A DNA stretch of 64,000 bases from Warburgia ugandensis. Its lineage: Eukaryota > Streptophyta > Magnoliopsida > Canellales > Canellaceae. Under the pieces are notes generated by a model. That model did not search any database and was not told the DNA's origin. It saw only the letters and a list, made by a program, of their open reading frames with translations. Position 1 is the stretch's first letter; each line of letters opens with the position of its first letter. The DNA lies in assembly GCA_035236585.1 (NCBI GenBank), contig CP141134.1, positions 23,738,414 to 23,802,413 on the forward strand, in the 5' to 3' direction. Position numbers and translations under genes: made by a program. Below are positions 1-13,000 of the stretch, one piece after another.

Positions 1-29
1 TTAAGTACATCTAAAACCTTATCCTCCTA

Positions 30-356
30 TTATTTTTCTAAGTTTGATGCTATTATTATAGGTAAGGTTTCATCTGCGCCTAGGTATGAATATTTCAAGT
101 TATTAGGCAAGGGTTTTGGGTCTAAAGATGGTGATTGCTCTATTGAGAGTATGGGGATAGATTTAGATGGTGGGAGTGGTTCCACATAAGGACACCCCTT
201 AGAGGTATCCATGATTGGTGCAACTTCTAAAAGATTATTTACCTCCTCAATAGACTTGTCTATATCAAATTCTCCATTAAAGTGCATCAAATAAGCCTCT
301 ACTGGGTCAGAGATAGTCAATGGTAAATGAACCTCATTAATCAGACTCTCTATCAT
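30..356 (-). pseudogene. pol fragment, linker just before reverse transcriptase (element F)
   Basis: A 108-residue open stretch ends with a run containing LKYSYLGADETLPIIIAS. This is the conserved segment that precedes the reverse transcriptase domain in Athila/Tat pol proteins. The upstream part is acidic and proline-rich, as expected for the linker between protease and reverse transcriptase. It is separated from the protease piece by a frame break, so it is a decayed portion of one polyprotein. The reverse transcriptase itself would lie beyond the left edge. Confidence 0.7.
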
Positions 357-383
357 GTTGACATCACAGGGATCATCGAGGTC

Positions 384-649
384 TTAATGTTGTCGATTGG
401 CATTAATTACATTAAGCTTAACCTTCATGTTTCTGAACGACAGCTTCATTACACCATTCCTATAGTTAATAATGGCATTAGACTTTGCTAAGAATGGACG
501 TCCAAGGATGACTGGGATATGACTATTTGGATCAAATATAGGTTGGGTGTCTAATACACTGAAATCAATAGGATAATAAAACTTATCCACCCATATCAAG
601 ATATCTTCAACCAACCCATGAGGTATCTTGATAGATCTGTCCACTAATT
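384..649 (-). pseudogene. retropepsin-like aspartic protease fragment (element F pol)
   Basis: The fragment carries DRSIKIPHG near its start and VILGRPFLAKSNAIIN further on, the typical C-terminal half of plant Ty3 retrotransposon proteases. The protease would cut the Gag-Pol polyprotein. The residue just upstream of the open stretch is a stop codon (TAA at about 647-649) where related proteins have a sense codon, so the frame is interrupted. The catalytic DTG half lies upstream in degraded sequence and was not resolved. Confidence 0.8.
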
Positions 650-1569
650 ACAATGTGGTAGTGGTTGGTTTTAACTCACCAAGTTTTAGTTGCTCATAGA
701 TAGAGTATGGCAACAAGTTAACACTAGCCCTTAAATCAAGAAGTGTCATATCTATGACATGATCTCCAATGACACAAGTGATTGTAGCTTATCCTAAGTC
801 TCTAAACTTTGGTGGGGTCTTGTGTTGAATCAAAGAGCTCATCTGCTCGGTGAGGAAGGCTTTCTTTTGTACATTAAGCTTTTGCTTTGTTATGCAAAGC
901 TCTTTTAAGAATTTGGTATAAGCAGGGATGCCTTTAATTGGATTGAGCAATGGTATATTGATTTGTAGATGTTTAACTGAGGATGCCTTTAATTGATCCC
1001 TTCCTAGCTTTATTCAGTAACTGAGGAAAAGGAGCTTTAGGCACATAGGGTGCCTCCACTATAGGATCTAAAGGGTTTTTTTATCGTTTTTCTTTCTCTA
1101 GTGTTTTAGTTGCCTCTTTCTCCTTTGTAGTTTCCTTAGCCTGGCATTCTTAGTTGTCGATCTGACGACCGCTCTTAAGGGTGGTTATGGAATTGGCATG
1201 CTCATGAAGGTTAGGGTTTTGAGAACTTGACCCTATCTCAAATTGACCTTTAGGGTTAGGGATGGGTTGACTAGGAAATTGACCCTTTCCTCTATTATGT
1301 AGTTCAGCTAACAATTGGCTTACATGCTTCTTTAACTTTGCTATGGCTTGAGAGTTGACATTGGCTGAATGTCTACTCTCATTTTGCAACTGGTGTAAGG
1401 CCTTTTTAGTGTAATCATTACCTTTTACAATTTGTTCCAGTATGGTGTGGATGTTTTCCTCCGAAGATGGTTTCTTTTGTTGATGAGGTTGTTGAAAGCC
1501 AGGTGGCTGATAGGGAACTGTAGTTCTAAGAGGAAAGTTTTGAACAAGGGTATTTACAGATAGTCCCCC

Positions 1570-2361
1570 TTAGTGGTTATTCTTTGACCAAGACAAATTG
1601 AGATGCCTAGCCCATCCAGGGTTGTAGGTCTCAGAATATGGGTTGTCGCTAGGTTGGCGATATGCATTCACTTGGTCTACAAGATATTCAGGGAATAATT
1701 TATTGGATGGACAAGTTGAGGTTAAATGAGTTGGACTAGAACAAGTAGCACATACCTCTTGTGGAGGTTTATGGGATAATGTAGCAGCCATGAAAGATTG
1801 AAACATAGTTTCAAGCTTGTCCATTCTTCCACCTAATTTTGCAGTGATAGAGTCAAGCTTATAGGACAGATCAGTATGCACTCCTATCTCATAGATGCCT
1901 ACTTTCTTAGTAGGTTGGTTAGTTCTTTCTCTCCTATTTGAATAATCCCATTGTTGAGAATTATCGGCCATAGTCTAAAAGAATTCCCATGCCTCACTTT
2001 CATCTTTTAACATGAGGGTTCCTCCACTCGCTGCATCTATCATTTGTTTATTTTGAGGCATCATTGCCTCATAGAAGTATTTAACTTACTGCCATTTCTC
2101 AAATCCATGATGAGGGCACTTTTGCAACTATTCATTCCACTGTTCCCAACATTCGTAATATTGTTGATCATCCCTTTGTTGGAAATTCATAATTTCACAA
2201 CGCAAGGCATTTGTTTTGTGAACAGGGAAGAACTTGTTCAAAAACTTCTTAAACAATTGGCCCCATGTATGTATGGAACCTACCTTCAAGGAATTAAGCC
2301 ATGACTTGGCTTTGTCCTTAAGTGAGAAAGGGAATAGCCTAAGCCTAATTGAATCATCCAA
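1570..2361 (-). pseudogene. Gag (capsid/nucleocapsid) of element F, in broken frames
   Basis: Two open stretches belong to one former Gag. The first (2361-2128) starts near RLRLFPFSLKDKAKSWLNSL and continues to KFFPVHKT, the retrotransposon Gag capsid signature (PF03732 type). The second (1971-1570) contains a CCHC zinc knuckle, CATCSSPTHLTSTC, followed by NPYSETYNPGW, the usual Athila/Tat C-terminal Gag block. Between them the frame is lost around 1980-2125. Gag would package the element RNA. Further low-complexity linker sequence lies between 1560 and 650. Confidence 0.8.
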
Positions 2362-3831
2362 GAAATTTCAGAACCTAAATGTTGCACAAATATCTAAGAA
2401 CTCTTTGATATGTAGGTAGGGGTCTTCTTGGTCTCAACCATAAAAAGTAGGTAGTAATTGAATGACTCCCACCTTTAACTCGAAGTGGTCGGCATTCGTG
2501 GGAGGTAAAGCTATGCAGGATGGGGTATTGAGTTGGAGCTGTGCATAGAAATCTCTAATTATTTTGTGCTCAATCTCTACTGGTGGTTCAGCCATGGGGA
2601 TAGGAACTAAGTTTCTTTTCTCTTGGTGTTGTATGCGTTAAATCTCTGGGTCTAAAGGTAGTAGATCTGGGTTTTAAGATTGACGACCTTGCATGAACTA
2701 GCCTAATCTAAAATGTCCTAATCTAAATGCTGACTCTAACTCTATATAATACAAGCAAAAGGCATAGTCAAACAATCCTTAGGCTAATAAGCAATATTTT
2801 GATTTTCTTGAATTTGTGTGGGGACAATGCTTTTAATTATCCTAATCTAACGTTCCTCCTATCCTTTAAATTTGACTATTGCTTACTAGTTAAGTTCTGT
2901 GTAAGGTGGTTAATACAATCCTCATGTAAGGAGGCCTTTAGACCTCAATAAATGTCAATAGAAGGTGAGGGAAAATCACTTGAATTTTAAGACACCCATT
3001 ATAACCACAGTGCTCAAAAGCCATTAAAGTGACAATAGATCGCGTCTCAGTAAGAGGGTCCTATGAGCATGTGATTACCATATAGGTCTCTTTTGATTAA
3101 TTTTAATTTGATTTGAAGGGTAAGGTAGTGCGCTTGAGGTGATTATCTTAAGTGGGCCAAGGAGTGGTGATGAAATCCACCCTTGATCTTGTGGGGGTAG
3201 GGTGCGTTTATTAATTAAATTTCACACTCCATGGCAGTTCGATTAGCATATATATCATCTTAAAGCATTAACCGTGCCCTAAGAATGCAATTAAAATAGT
3301 AAACTAATGCAAAACCCTAAAAATGCAGTAATTATAAAAAATGCTTTCTATATGAACTTATACTACCAAATAATGCAAATGCAAACCCTAATTTAAGAAT
3401 TAAAAGGAGTGAGGACACTTGCAGTGGGATTTTTGATGAAGATCAAGTGTGGGCCACCTTTTCCCACACATGCCTGCATTATACAACCCTTCAAAAATTG
3501 AAATGAAAATTACAAATTACAAACGGGCCTCACTATAAGATTCACTCAAAAGAAAAGAAAATTTCTAATATAGGAAAGGAGGAAAATTTCTATTTTGATG
3601 AATATCCACTTGCAATTTCCTCTACTTTCCAGTTTTCCTAAAAAACAAAATTATAATTAAGTACTAAATTCAAGAAATAAGGTAATTATGAGCTAAAAAA
3701 ATTAGAAAAATGCACCTAAAATGCCTAAAATGCTAAAAGTATGCAATTCTTAAGTTTTTTCTTTTAGATTTTTCTAATTTTTTGAATTATTTTGGATTTT
3801 TTAATTAAATTTTATAAAAACTCCATTGCGG
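2362..3831 (-). other. untranslated leader of element F
   Basis: About 1.4 kb of AT-rich sequence between the primer site and gag with no convincing reading frame. It matches in inverse orientation the leader of element E at 63.2-64.0 kb. Two shared blocks stand out: a segment reading 'cacacttgatc-tcatcaaa' (minus strand near 3440-3470, plus strand near 63340-63370), and the block ending 'gaggattgtattaaccac' (minus strand near 2900-2920, plus strand near 63975-63995). Long non-coding leaders are usual in this lineage. Confidence 0.7.
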
Positions 3832-3849
3832 GTCCTCACAACAACACCA
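3832..3849 (-). other. primer-binding site, tRNA-Asp type (element F)
   Basis: The minus strand reads TGGTGTTGTTGTGAGGAC directly after the LTR. Athila/Tat elements commonly use a site complementary to the 3' end of tRNA-Asp, TGGCGCCGTTGCCGGGGA. The differences are mostly C-to-T or G-to-A changes. The position immediately inside the LTR end supports the call. Confidence 0.7.
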
Positions 3850-4604
3850 AAAACTTATTTTTGCTTTTCACAAGTGCATGGGCTATTGTGGTATAGCTAA
3901 TGCAAGTACGAGTCGATTCCACAAGGACACGCTTTAAGAATTTGGAATTTTTAATAAAATTTAATTATTTAAAAATTAAAATTAATTGACAAAAATAAAG
4001 AAAAAGAGAAATCAGACTTCAGATGTGTTTAATTAATGAAATTATAGAGGTCTAATTCTAAAAAATAGAAATTTAACAAAATAATTAAGAAAATTCCACT
4101 TCCCTAGACTGCTTATCTTCAAATTCTATAGATTTGGTCTCCTAAATCATGATCAACCTTCATAAACATGTTTTTGGAACTTTTGATTAATTATCCACTA
4201 GAGGGATTAAGAAGATTCTAAAAATTCTGAGAGACCTACGCTAAATAAGAAATTTAAGATTTGATGGCATAGATCTAATTTCAAATTCTTAGATTAAAGA
4301 TCAAGAATAGTAAAAGTGCTTTAAATTGTCCTATAACATAGATCTGAAAGTTAATTGAAATTTGGAATTGAAACGAATGAACAATTGAAGATCTCCTAAA
4401 ATTAACCCAGAACCGTTGATTCAACTAAACACAGATAGATAAAACAATTTTTGGATTAAGTGAGAATAACTTAAAGCATAGATAACAAAACAGGAATATA
4501 AAAAAACTCAAATAAGAATAAAAAATGTAAATAAAAAATTTCTACTAAGGGCAAAAAAGGGAATTTTCTCTGGAAGTTACTCAAACTTCCCATAAACAAA
4601 CAAA

Positions 4605-4639
<35 letters not shown>

Positions 4640-5969
4640 TAACTGGGAGAAGATGACCACCAAAGACCCTAGATATGATGGAAGATAGTGGAGTGCTGGC
4701 CGGACAGTGCTCTGCTGAGCGGTGGAGCAGATGGGAGTAGGACCCAAGGAGCACGTTGTTGACTGGTTGTGCGGTGTTGAAGTAGAGCCAATGGAATGGA
4801 TGATAACGCTAGGCTAGCTTCATCAGGTGTTGACATAAATCTGGGTAGACACTAGTGCTGCAATGAAGATAGAGAATGCCTGGGATGCTTTGATCGATGA
4901 AGCAGATGATGCCCTTTTGGGAATTGGATGAACAGAGGGGAGAGGGAGGGAAGCCCATGGTTGGCTGGGTGCGGATTGAGAGGGAGACTACATCCAGGCT
5001 TGGCCGTCAAGTTCTAGAATTAGTAAAAAAATTAGAAATGAGAGGGAGAGCTGGGTGGTACTAGGTAAGTGAGAAGAGAAAGCTAAGAGAGGGAAAGAGA
5101 TGGGAGGGGGAGTGGAATAAGAGAGTGAATGGGTAGTGGTGCAGTAAAAGATGATGATGAGGGATAGAAACGAAACACAGGGGGCTAGTGCGGTGAATGG
5201 AAGCAAAAGCAAAAAGGAGAAACTAGGCGTTAGGTTCTATGATAGAAAGAAGGATGGTGGAGAATAGAATGGTGATGGGAGAGAATGGTGATGGAAGACA
5301 AGGTGAAACGAAATGATGAAGGCTAGCAGAGAAGAGAAGTATGAAGGGGAAAATAGTAAACAAAAAGGGGAACGTGATAGAGAGATAGGAAAGATAGTAA
5401 AAGGATTAGAAAACAATGGAAATAGTAAGTAATTATGAAGACAAGCAATCAGAAACTAAAAGCAATGCTCCAAAGAAAAAATCCAAAACTTCCAAACTTC
5501 CTCCAGTACTCCCACGGTTCCCTCTTTATAACTTTCCCTCCCTCTAATTCTTCTCTTCCCTCTTTCCTTATCTTCTAAGAGTTAGTTTCCTATTAGGAAA
5601 CTTCCTCTTCTTCCCAAAAATTTCATTCATAGTTCTCTCCTTATTAGGACTCTTCTTCTATTAGGAAACTATCAATCCTTGCCTTATTGATCTTCAAGAT
5701 GATCTGCACCTTTGAATATTGATTTGAGCCATCCAACCCTCCTTTAGTTGATCTACAAGTCCAAAGATTAGATTAGAGTCATCTAAACCGTACATTAAGC
5801 ATCCGATTAGCTTAAATGATCATTTGACCATTAATTTTGATAATTTACTGTTGGATGGTTAATTTGAGCTAAAATTCATAGATTATCTAAAAATCATCAA
5901 ATTGATGAGTTAGATGGTCTAATTAAATGCTAAATTAGGGGTCTTTTGGTCAAAATTACACACTTAACA
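3850..5969 (-). repeat. 5' LTR of element F (family alpha)
   Basis: The minus strand begins TGTTAAGTGT at 5969 and ends next to the primer site at about 3850, giving about 2.1 kb. It matches two solo LTRs in this window (38691-40880 and 42570-44833) over its first 300 bp (runs such as 'cccctaatttagca', 'gtacggtttagatga') and its last 100 bp ('cttgca-a-cta-ac-acaatagccc'). The middle is strongly CT-rich on the element strand (about 5540-4900), as in the two solo copies. It holds a (CAAA)n/(CA)n microsatellite. The exact inner boundary is uncertain by a few bases. Confidence 0.8.
4592..4636. repeat. (CAAA)n(CA)n microsatellite
   Basis: A short CAAA run passes into a perfect CA dinucleotide tract (about 4609-4636) within the LTR of element F. 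Confidence 0.95.
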
Positions 5970-8600
5970 GTCAGCTACATGAATCTTGTTCCTCTATTTT
6001 CATATATCAAGTGTGATGGCTTCATTTAGGTTAAAAAATTTTAAATCTTTTCTCACAACTTCTATCCAAATCCTTCTAGGCCTTCCCCTTGCTGTTTTAG
6101 AGTCTTCGACTTCGATCGACTTATTCTTCTACCCTGTGTCATTTTTTGTCTCTATTAGACATGTCCAAACCATCTAAATCTACCCTTCCTCATCTTGTTA
6201 CCTATTGGTACTACTCCTAAGTTTCTTCTAATGTTTTCTTTTCTTATTCTATCCTTTCTTGGTTATCAATCCTTACTAGTGCTTCACTCTCACTCCTCTC
6301 CTTGCTAAAATTGCAATCTATATACTTTTCCTTAGTTCAACTAAATCTAAATTTGTTAAACTCTATAGCATCATTTTACAACTCTAGCTTTGTTTTTACT
6401 CCCGCCCTTGGTTATCAATCAAAACTATGTCATCTACAAATAATATGCACCATAAAATCTCCTTGTGCAACTATTCTTTTAAGACAATTATAATTAATGT
6501 GAAAACATGTGGGCTCAATGTTGATGCTTATTGCAATCCTATAGTTATAGAAAAATCATTGGTCTCGTTGCTAGTGATCCTAACATTATTACTGCTCCCT
6601 CATACACACACATACTTAATTATGTCTATGTATCCTCATGAAATCCCTTTCTTGCCCAACACTCACCATGTTAACCCTCTAGAAACTCTATCATAAGCTT
6701 TTTTTAAGACAATGTGGAGGTTCTTCCTCCTTTCCCAATGTTTATCTATCAATTTCCTAATTAGGAAAATAGCTTCCATAGTAGATCTCTCATGCGTGAA
6801 ATCCAACTACTTTTCTAATATAATTGTCTCATGTCATAGCCCCTTCTCAATCACTCTTTCCCAAAGTTTCATGGCAGGGCTCATAAATTTGATCCACAAT
6901 AATTAGTGCAACTTAGTATTTCTCATTTATTCTTATAAATTAGTAGGACAGAGCTTTTCCTCTGTTTATCTAGCATTTTATTCAATTTATGATTTTATTT
7001 AATAACTTTGTCAACCAAACTACTCTGTTATCTCTTATATACTTCCAAACCTCTATTGGAATGCTGTCATGCTCCAGGTTCTTTCCTCATCTTTTTCAAA
7101 GCCTCTATCACTTTAAGTATCTTAATCCAACAGTCACATTCATATTGTCCAATATTACATGGGTTTATGATTCTTTCAATCTCTATATTACCATTCCAAT
7201 TGTCATTTTACAATTTTTGAGAGTAACTTTTCCACCTTTGATTGATTTCATTATTTTTTACTAGTACCTTTGGTCATCACTTTTAATGCATTTAACATGC
7301 TCTAAATCCTTTATCTTATGTTCTCTTATTTTTGTAAGTTTAAACACATCTTTCTCACCTTTTCTTGACCTTAACAGATTATAAAAATCAAGATATGTAT
7401 GAGTTTATCATCACTTACTAATCTCTTAGGAACCTTTTTAGCATTCCTATGTTGCTCATAGTTTTTATTATTTCTAATCCACTGTCATGCTTTAAAACAG
7501 ACCTATTTCTCTTTAATTATTTTTTGCATTTTTTCTCTCCACCACCAAGTTTCCTTTGCTGATTTATTTCTACCTTTAGATACTAGTAAAACATCTTTTG
7601 TTACTTTCTTAGTACTTGGTCATATTAGTCCACATGGTGTTTAATTCTTCTTCTTTTTCTTTTTCTTTTTCACTTTCCTTCTATCATCAACTTGTTTGTG
7701 AATAATATTATATTCTCTTCTTTTAAATTACACCACTTAGTTTTTGAATAGTTTTTGAACACTGATTAAGTTTATTTTCTTTCTTCCATCTCTTATTATA
7801 AAAATCCATGACCATTAACCTATGCTTTGTGGTTAAATTCTCACTGGATATCACCTTACATTCCTTACACATTGACCTCTTGGTATTCCTACGTGGAAAA
7901 AAATGTATTTGGCTTTTATATGATCCATTTTTAAAGGTTAGTAAGTTTCCCTCCCTCTTCTTAAAGTAAGCATTTGCTAAAACTTGGTTATATGCCAAAG
8001 CAAAATCAAGGATAACTTCCCACATCTCATTTCTTTTTCCAACATCATATACTCCATGTACCTTATCATCTCCTTCATTTTCTTTTATTACATGATCATT
8101 TAAGTTTTTTGCTATAAACATCCCTTTTATGTTAGGAATTTCTCACATCACTCTCTCCATATCTACTAACTTTATACTTATATGTCAATGTGCCCATATT
8201 CCATGTGGTGATACAATTCTTGTCCTCCTAAGCTAGTCCATTTACCCACACACATCTAGAATGGCATAAGAACCCCTACCTACTTGCCAGTGCACTAGGG
8301 TTCTGATGCGGTGTGTTGTTTCCTAAGGGAATGCTCTATCAACCCTTGCCCATTTCCCTTTGCACTTGGGATTTGATGAAGCACTTCACTTATGAGAAAA
8401 TATCCTAGCAGCCCTTGGCCATTTCCTACTACAATAAGGCTTCGATGCAATGTGTTGCTTATGGAGAACACCCTAGCCTAAGAGAATTCTTAGTCTTTAG
8501 ATTCATACGATAGGATTTGCCAAAAGATATTATGTTGGTGGGTAACCTAACACAACCTTTCTCCTTTATCTAGGCTTGGGACTGGTCGTGAGATCATAAA
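5970..8600 (-). pseudogene. RTE-clade LINE G, interrupted at its 3' end by element F
   Basis: On the minus strand this is a decayed RTE retrotransposon. Its 5' end near 8600-8560 carries the 'accagtcccaagcc' motif seen at the start of LINE H (56.77 kb). Degenerate copies of the 69-bp 5' repeat follow (8490-8270). The endonuclease region (8121-7723) includes QHRLMVMD-like KHRLMVMDFY. The reverse transcriptase core is recognisable near 6440-6400 as LFVDDIVLID, where the usual motif is FADD. The C-terminal end (6180-5975) matches the last 200 bp of LINE H. About 70 codons of the endonuclease are missing between a segment reading LVD and one matching DMEGVIQEIPN of LINE H. The final bases of the 3' end lie beyond element F, outside the window. 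Confidence 0.85.
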
Positions 8601-8958
8601 AACACAAGGGTAGAGCCAAATATAAATAAAAAATAAATTAATAAAATTAAAATGAGAAGTGAGAAAACATATATGGTTGGAGGAGGGAAGAAAGAGAACT
8701 TTAAGGGTGATAATAACAATAACAACAGTAATAATAATCATAATATGAGAATAAAAACTTGGTAGATATATGTGGTTAGAGAAGTAGGAAGAGGGAAAAA
8801 GGTTCTTGGAGTGTTTTAGCGGAGGAGAAGAGAAAAAATGTTTGTATAGTAAAGTAATTACCTAAGATTCTAATTAGGTCTAGATGAATGTCTCCTATTA
8901 GAGGTAAAATTACGTAGGACTTCTAATTGTATGTAATGAGTCTATAACTTATCTCTAT
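8601..8958. other. AT-rich sequence without recognised feature
   Basis: AT-rich DNA with a small (AATAAC)-like run near 8705-8740. No reading frame or known repeat was recognised. Confidence 0.6.
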
Positions 8959-9191
8959 AGTGATGGCATGGTGCACTATATTAAAGGCGATGTATAACCT
9001 TTCCAAAATGATCCTAACCATTAATTTCTTCTTTTTCTTATGAATATTAATCCAACTATTTCCTCTAGCAAATTTGAAAGAGTTCGAAACCACTAACTAT
9101 TGGGTGCTACTAAAGAAGAATCATGCATTTAAGTTCGATTCTATTTAGAGATTGTAATCCTTTAACTATTTGTTTTTAAATTGGGGGAATG
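8959..9191 (+). repeat. about 210-bp tandem repeat, unit a
   Basis: This unit matches the two units at 19524-19733 and 19734-19945 along its length. Shared runs include 'tgtataacctttc', 'atgaatattaatcc', 'caaatttgaaagagtt' and 'ttgtttttaaa'. CACTA copy A lies exactly between unit a and unit b, so the transposon landed in a pre-existing tandem array. Confidence 0.8.
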
Positions 9192-9239
9192 CACCACTAC
9201 GATGAGCAAATTATAATATAGTTAAAATCAAATGTATAA

Positions 9240-9540
9240 GATGGTTACTAGCCATTTTACAAAATAAAGATTAGACAGATCAATGAACAATCTTATATAA
9301 TAATACAATATGGACGATTAGACAAAACCATCCTATATCATCATGTAAATATAGGACGATTCAACAAAAAATATCCTGTGCTAAATGAAAAATATAGGAC
9401 TGTTCTAGGGAAACCGTCCTATATTATATGAGAAATATAGGACGATTTTCCATAACAATTCCTGTATTGTATTATTATATATTGGTCCTATTACTTTGAA
9501 TAAAGGATGGTTTTTGGAAGAAAAAAAAATCCTATATATT
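9240..9540. repeat. CACTA copy A, 3' subterminal array
   Basis: Alternating forward and inverted units around 'atataggacgatt' and 'aaccgtcctatat' are spaced about 40-60 bp. Subterminal arrays of this kind bind the element's own DNA-binding protein in En/Spm. Confidence 0.75.
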
Positions 9541-9899
9541 ATATAGACTTCTAACACATGCAATTCATGTATTTTTCGTTGGTTTTTGCTTGTACATATT
9601 TTTCTTGCTGTCAAAATATACATTCAACTACTATTAACAAACAAAAAGAACACCTTCCTTTCTGTAGGCTACCATTATTTTAACAAAAGTACATGCATTC
9701 ACTTCCACATTATTCCTCAATATAACTTTTCCATACATTGTAACTTTCATATCATTGAAATAGAGAAGGCACACATATGAGATTTCAATCAAAAGTAAAA
9801 AACAAAGGCATCCATATATAAATGAAGTTTTATTTTTTATTTACATTAAATAACGTCATTGATCTACAAATTAAAAGTAAAACTATATTCAATATATTC

Positions 9900-12800
9900 C
9901 ATTATGATGTCATCTAGATCTAGCAGGAGTAACTCTTCCCAAATCAGCCTGCAAGATATATAACAGTGTATTAAATTAGTTGAGACATATCTTTAATTGA
10001 GTCATTTAGGAAATGTAGAAAACTATAAAAATGATAATAAGTAATTTGTCTTACCTTTCTAAGCTATAAGATTGTAAGTCCTTTGCGAATGAGATTTCTC
10101 ATATATCTTACAACATAATACCCTCACTCCCAACTGGACTGTTCTTTAGGACACTACATGATAAAGAGAATAGAAAAAGTAACAAATTTCATGTATGATT
10201 GTAAGTTTAGGTTAAAATCAAATACTAAAGTACTAGTAAACCTTACTTAACCCTTTTCCAAGAGAGTTTTACTAGGTGGTTTATATTTTCCAACTCAGCC
10301 CATTTGTACCATGCATTGCACATATATTTTTTTAAAATCATTATATATCAATAAGAGAGTAATTATTAGCTATCCAGCTACTATAATGAATAAAATAATA
10401 AAGACTTACTTGATAATCATTTTCATCAATGGTCATCAGATGTGTGCTCCACAAGATTTAATTTATATAGATTTTGATATTTATTAAATGACATAAGTTA
10501 GAAAGATATTTGATAACTTACCCGCTATTGTGGGGAATTAGTAATGCATGCCCCTTCCCACAATCCAAGAACCCAGGTATGATATCTTTTATTTGTTTGT
10601 TCATGGTCAGTTGCTCCTTTAGTGAAGAGATGACAACAAGGTCAAGGAATATATAAACATCCTTGGCCTCTAAAATTTTCAATTTATCATGCAAAGATCA
10701 GCAAAAACATAATGTCAAATACTTATCATTTTTTATTAACAAGTAATGTGAATTTGATTCTTAACAGAGCAGTTACACGGCATACACAATATAAATGATG
10801 ATGTGTGTGTATTCCATTTGAGTTACATATGGCTAAGAGGTCCTCTTTTATGGCTGGAACCTCAACTATGTTGTCTCTAAGCGCACCAACCTCTATCCTT
10901 ACTAGGTTGATTTCATTATCTTCATTGATAAGGTTGTACAGTCCCTTTAGGAATGGACGCGTGTTAGGTGGAACCTCCCCTTGATTTCTACATTATACCT
11001 ATAATGTTTCAAATATTAGTAATTAATAATAAATAAGAAAAGAGATAAAGATATTCACAAATAGACTTAAGTACCTAGGATGGGACAATCACTGTGCGAG
11101 AATTTACTGTAGGGGAGGTGGTCACCTTAATGATGACTTATGTAGTTTCTCATTAACAATTTGATGAAGATAAAGTTAAAAATATATAGCTGATACCTTA
11201 AAATTGTTGTTGAAAATAAGGATATAACATCATGTACATACCTTAGATAACATTGTTTTAATATACTTCTTTGGCCATTCTACATGATAGCCAATTGCAT
11301 CCCCAACCATTTGAATATCATCAACTTATAACAAAAATGGTAGGGGCATCTAATTGGAAGGCAGCAGTGATGCACACACGCTTAGTATGTGGATGCATCA
11401 ACATGTTGTGTAGCATGATCAATAGTACCTCATACAGTGTAGCCATAGCAACATAGTTATTAGTTGTAAGTAGCTACAACATGCATCAACCCACCTGTAA
11501 GTCAGAAATAATATATATCTATATATATATTTAAGCTCAATAATAATGAAGTTTACTAAGAAATTGAACATTAAGAATGCAAACATGTCAATGCATACCT
11601 CCTTGATCAAGATATCTCCCTCTAAGAGTTGCTCCTCCACTTATTCTTTGAATGGAGTACTGTGGCTATTGTGAGATGGGGTCGAGGGGCAACATTCTCA
11701 TGAGGAGGTCTCAAATTCCAAAAGTCCTTATAAAAGTCATTCTTGACCTTTTGTAAACTCATCAAGCATTTTCTCCTTCAACTCTTCCCAATCTGTTGTT
11801 GTAGTAACCCTTGCTTTAGGGAAGAATTTGAAAGGAATGACACCATGACCTTGGGCCCTTACTCAACTAGGGTGCTCCTCCTTATTGCCCATAGCCCTAT
11901 AAAGAATGTCTCCCTTTACAACAGTGCTACTCAAAGTCCTCGTAGTTGTGCTTTCTTGGGTTAACTCTTCTTGCACATGTAAATATCAAATCATGATTAA
12001 TTCCATATTATAAATAATATAATGGAAGCAATACAAAACTAGAAATGTAAGACCACTTACAATTCATGAAGTAACTATAGCGACACTATCATCAATGAAG
12101 GTCAAGGAGTTACACCCTTGTGAATGTACAATTTTCCAAAGAAGGATGGGGTCCATGGGCTTCATGGTCCCAGCCTTCTTTTGCTATCAAGAGAGACACT
12201 AAATCAGAGCTAATGAAACAAAAGTCTAGCATATTTAGATAGAAAGTGAATTGTCTCATTTACTTCTTATTTTTCTAGCCGTGAATAACCAACGTGCTGT
12301 TGCACATGATTATTCGCACACACCATTTGTCCTTTCATGTGTTTTGCCTACACGTGGAAGGAACTTGTGATTAAGTAAAATTAACTTTTATAATCAGTGG
12401 AATAGAACTTTACACTACTTGAATTTACCTCAAACTCATAACATAAGTGAGTATGTACAAATTAATTCCATGTCTAGTGATCAATGCAGCTACAATATAA
12501 CTCAGGGACAGTCTGGAGCCTTGAACGATCATGAGCAATTGGAAGTATGTACATTTTGGCAATCTCACTCTTCCATTTTCTCCATTATTTATCACCTCTT
12601 GTAAGGCACTCTTCTTGAACTCATCAGTGGTGGTAAAGCAAACTAGAAAGTAAAAGGAAGCAAGTTAGTCTATTTGAAATAAGACAAGATAAGGCACATA
12701 TTATGTTATATCTAACTCCTATTTACATACCATTACCATATCCCATATTGCATATTTGATTGATGGTGAAACATGTCCTTGATCAGTCATTGAAAACTAG

Positions 12801-13000
12801 TACCATGCTTTTAATAGTGCAACAGATGAAACAGGTATAAGCATGTGCACTACCATCAATCATCTACCATTCACTGTTAAACTGTATCAACTCTTTTATT
12901 CTCTTAAATTTTCTCTTAATGATATATTCCATTTTTGTTGGCCCTTTGCCCTTCTAAGATTATTCTTCATGATCTCTACTTCCTTCACCTTCCATGTTTT
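9900..13000 (-). pseudogene. Transposase_24-type (Ptta/En/Spm) gene remnant, copy A
   Basis: No long frame survives. The conserved block near 12960-12860 reads RRAKGPTKMEYIIKRK, followed by QFN and later SAHAY. It matches the copy B block at 35530-35835 (RGPIKMERIIRRKSKG ... FN ... GSPHAF). A second block near 11960-11740 contains VRAQGHGVIPFKFF, like the VRG-G-GVTP-F segment of these proteins. The family is the second protein of plant CACTA elements, thought to assist transposition by binding the subterminal arrays. Several in-frame stops and intron-like AT-rich gaps are present. Confidence 0.6.

Larger units (their letters stand above)
1..5969 (-). mobile_element. Athila/Tat-like Ty3 LTR retrotransposon F, 5' part, truncated by window edge
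   Basis: Read on the minus strand the order is 5' LTR (5969 to about 3850), primer-binding site (3849-3832), a leader of about 1.4 kb, gag (2361-1570), aspartic protease (649-384) and the start of the pol region before reverse transcriptase (356-30). The element then leaves the window on the left. Family assignment rests on the gag zinc knuckle, the protease motif, a tRNA-Asp-type primer site and a leader that matches the leader of element E at 63.2-64.0 kb in the opposite orientation. The coding region is in several frames with stops, so this copy is dead. Five bases after the LTR start (5970-5974, GTCAG) lie exactly where the 3' end of a LINE is interrupted, which marks the insertion point. 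Confidence 0.85.

Noticed and set aside
5986-7264. Several plus-strand open frames of 60-90 codons
   Set aside because: They are antisense to the RTE LINE G reverse transcriptase region.
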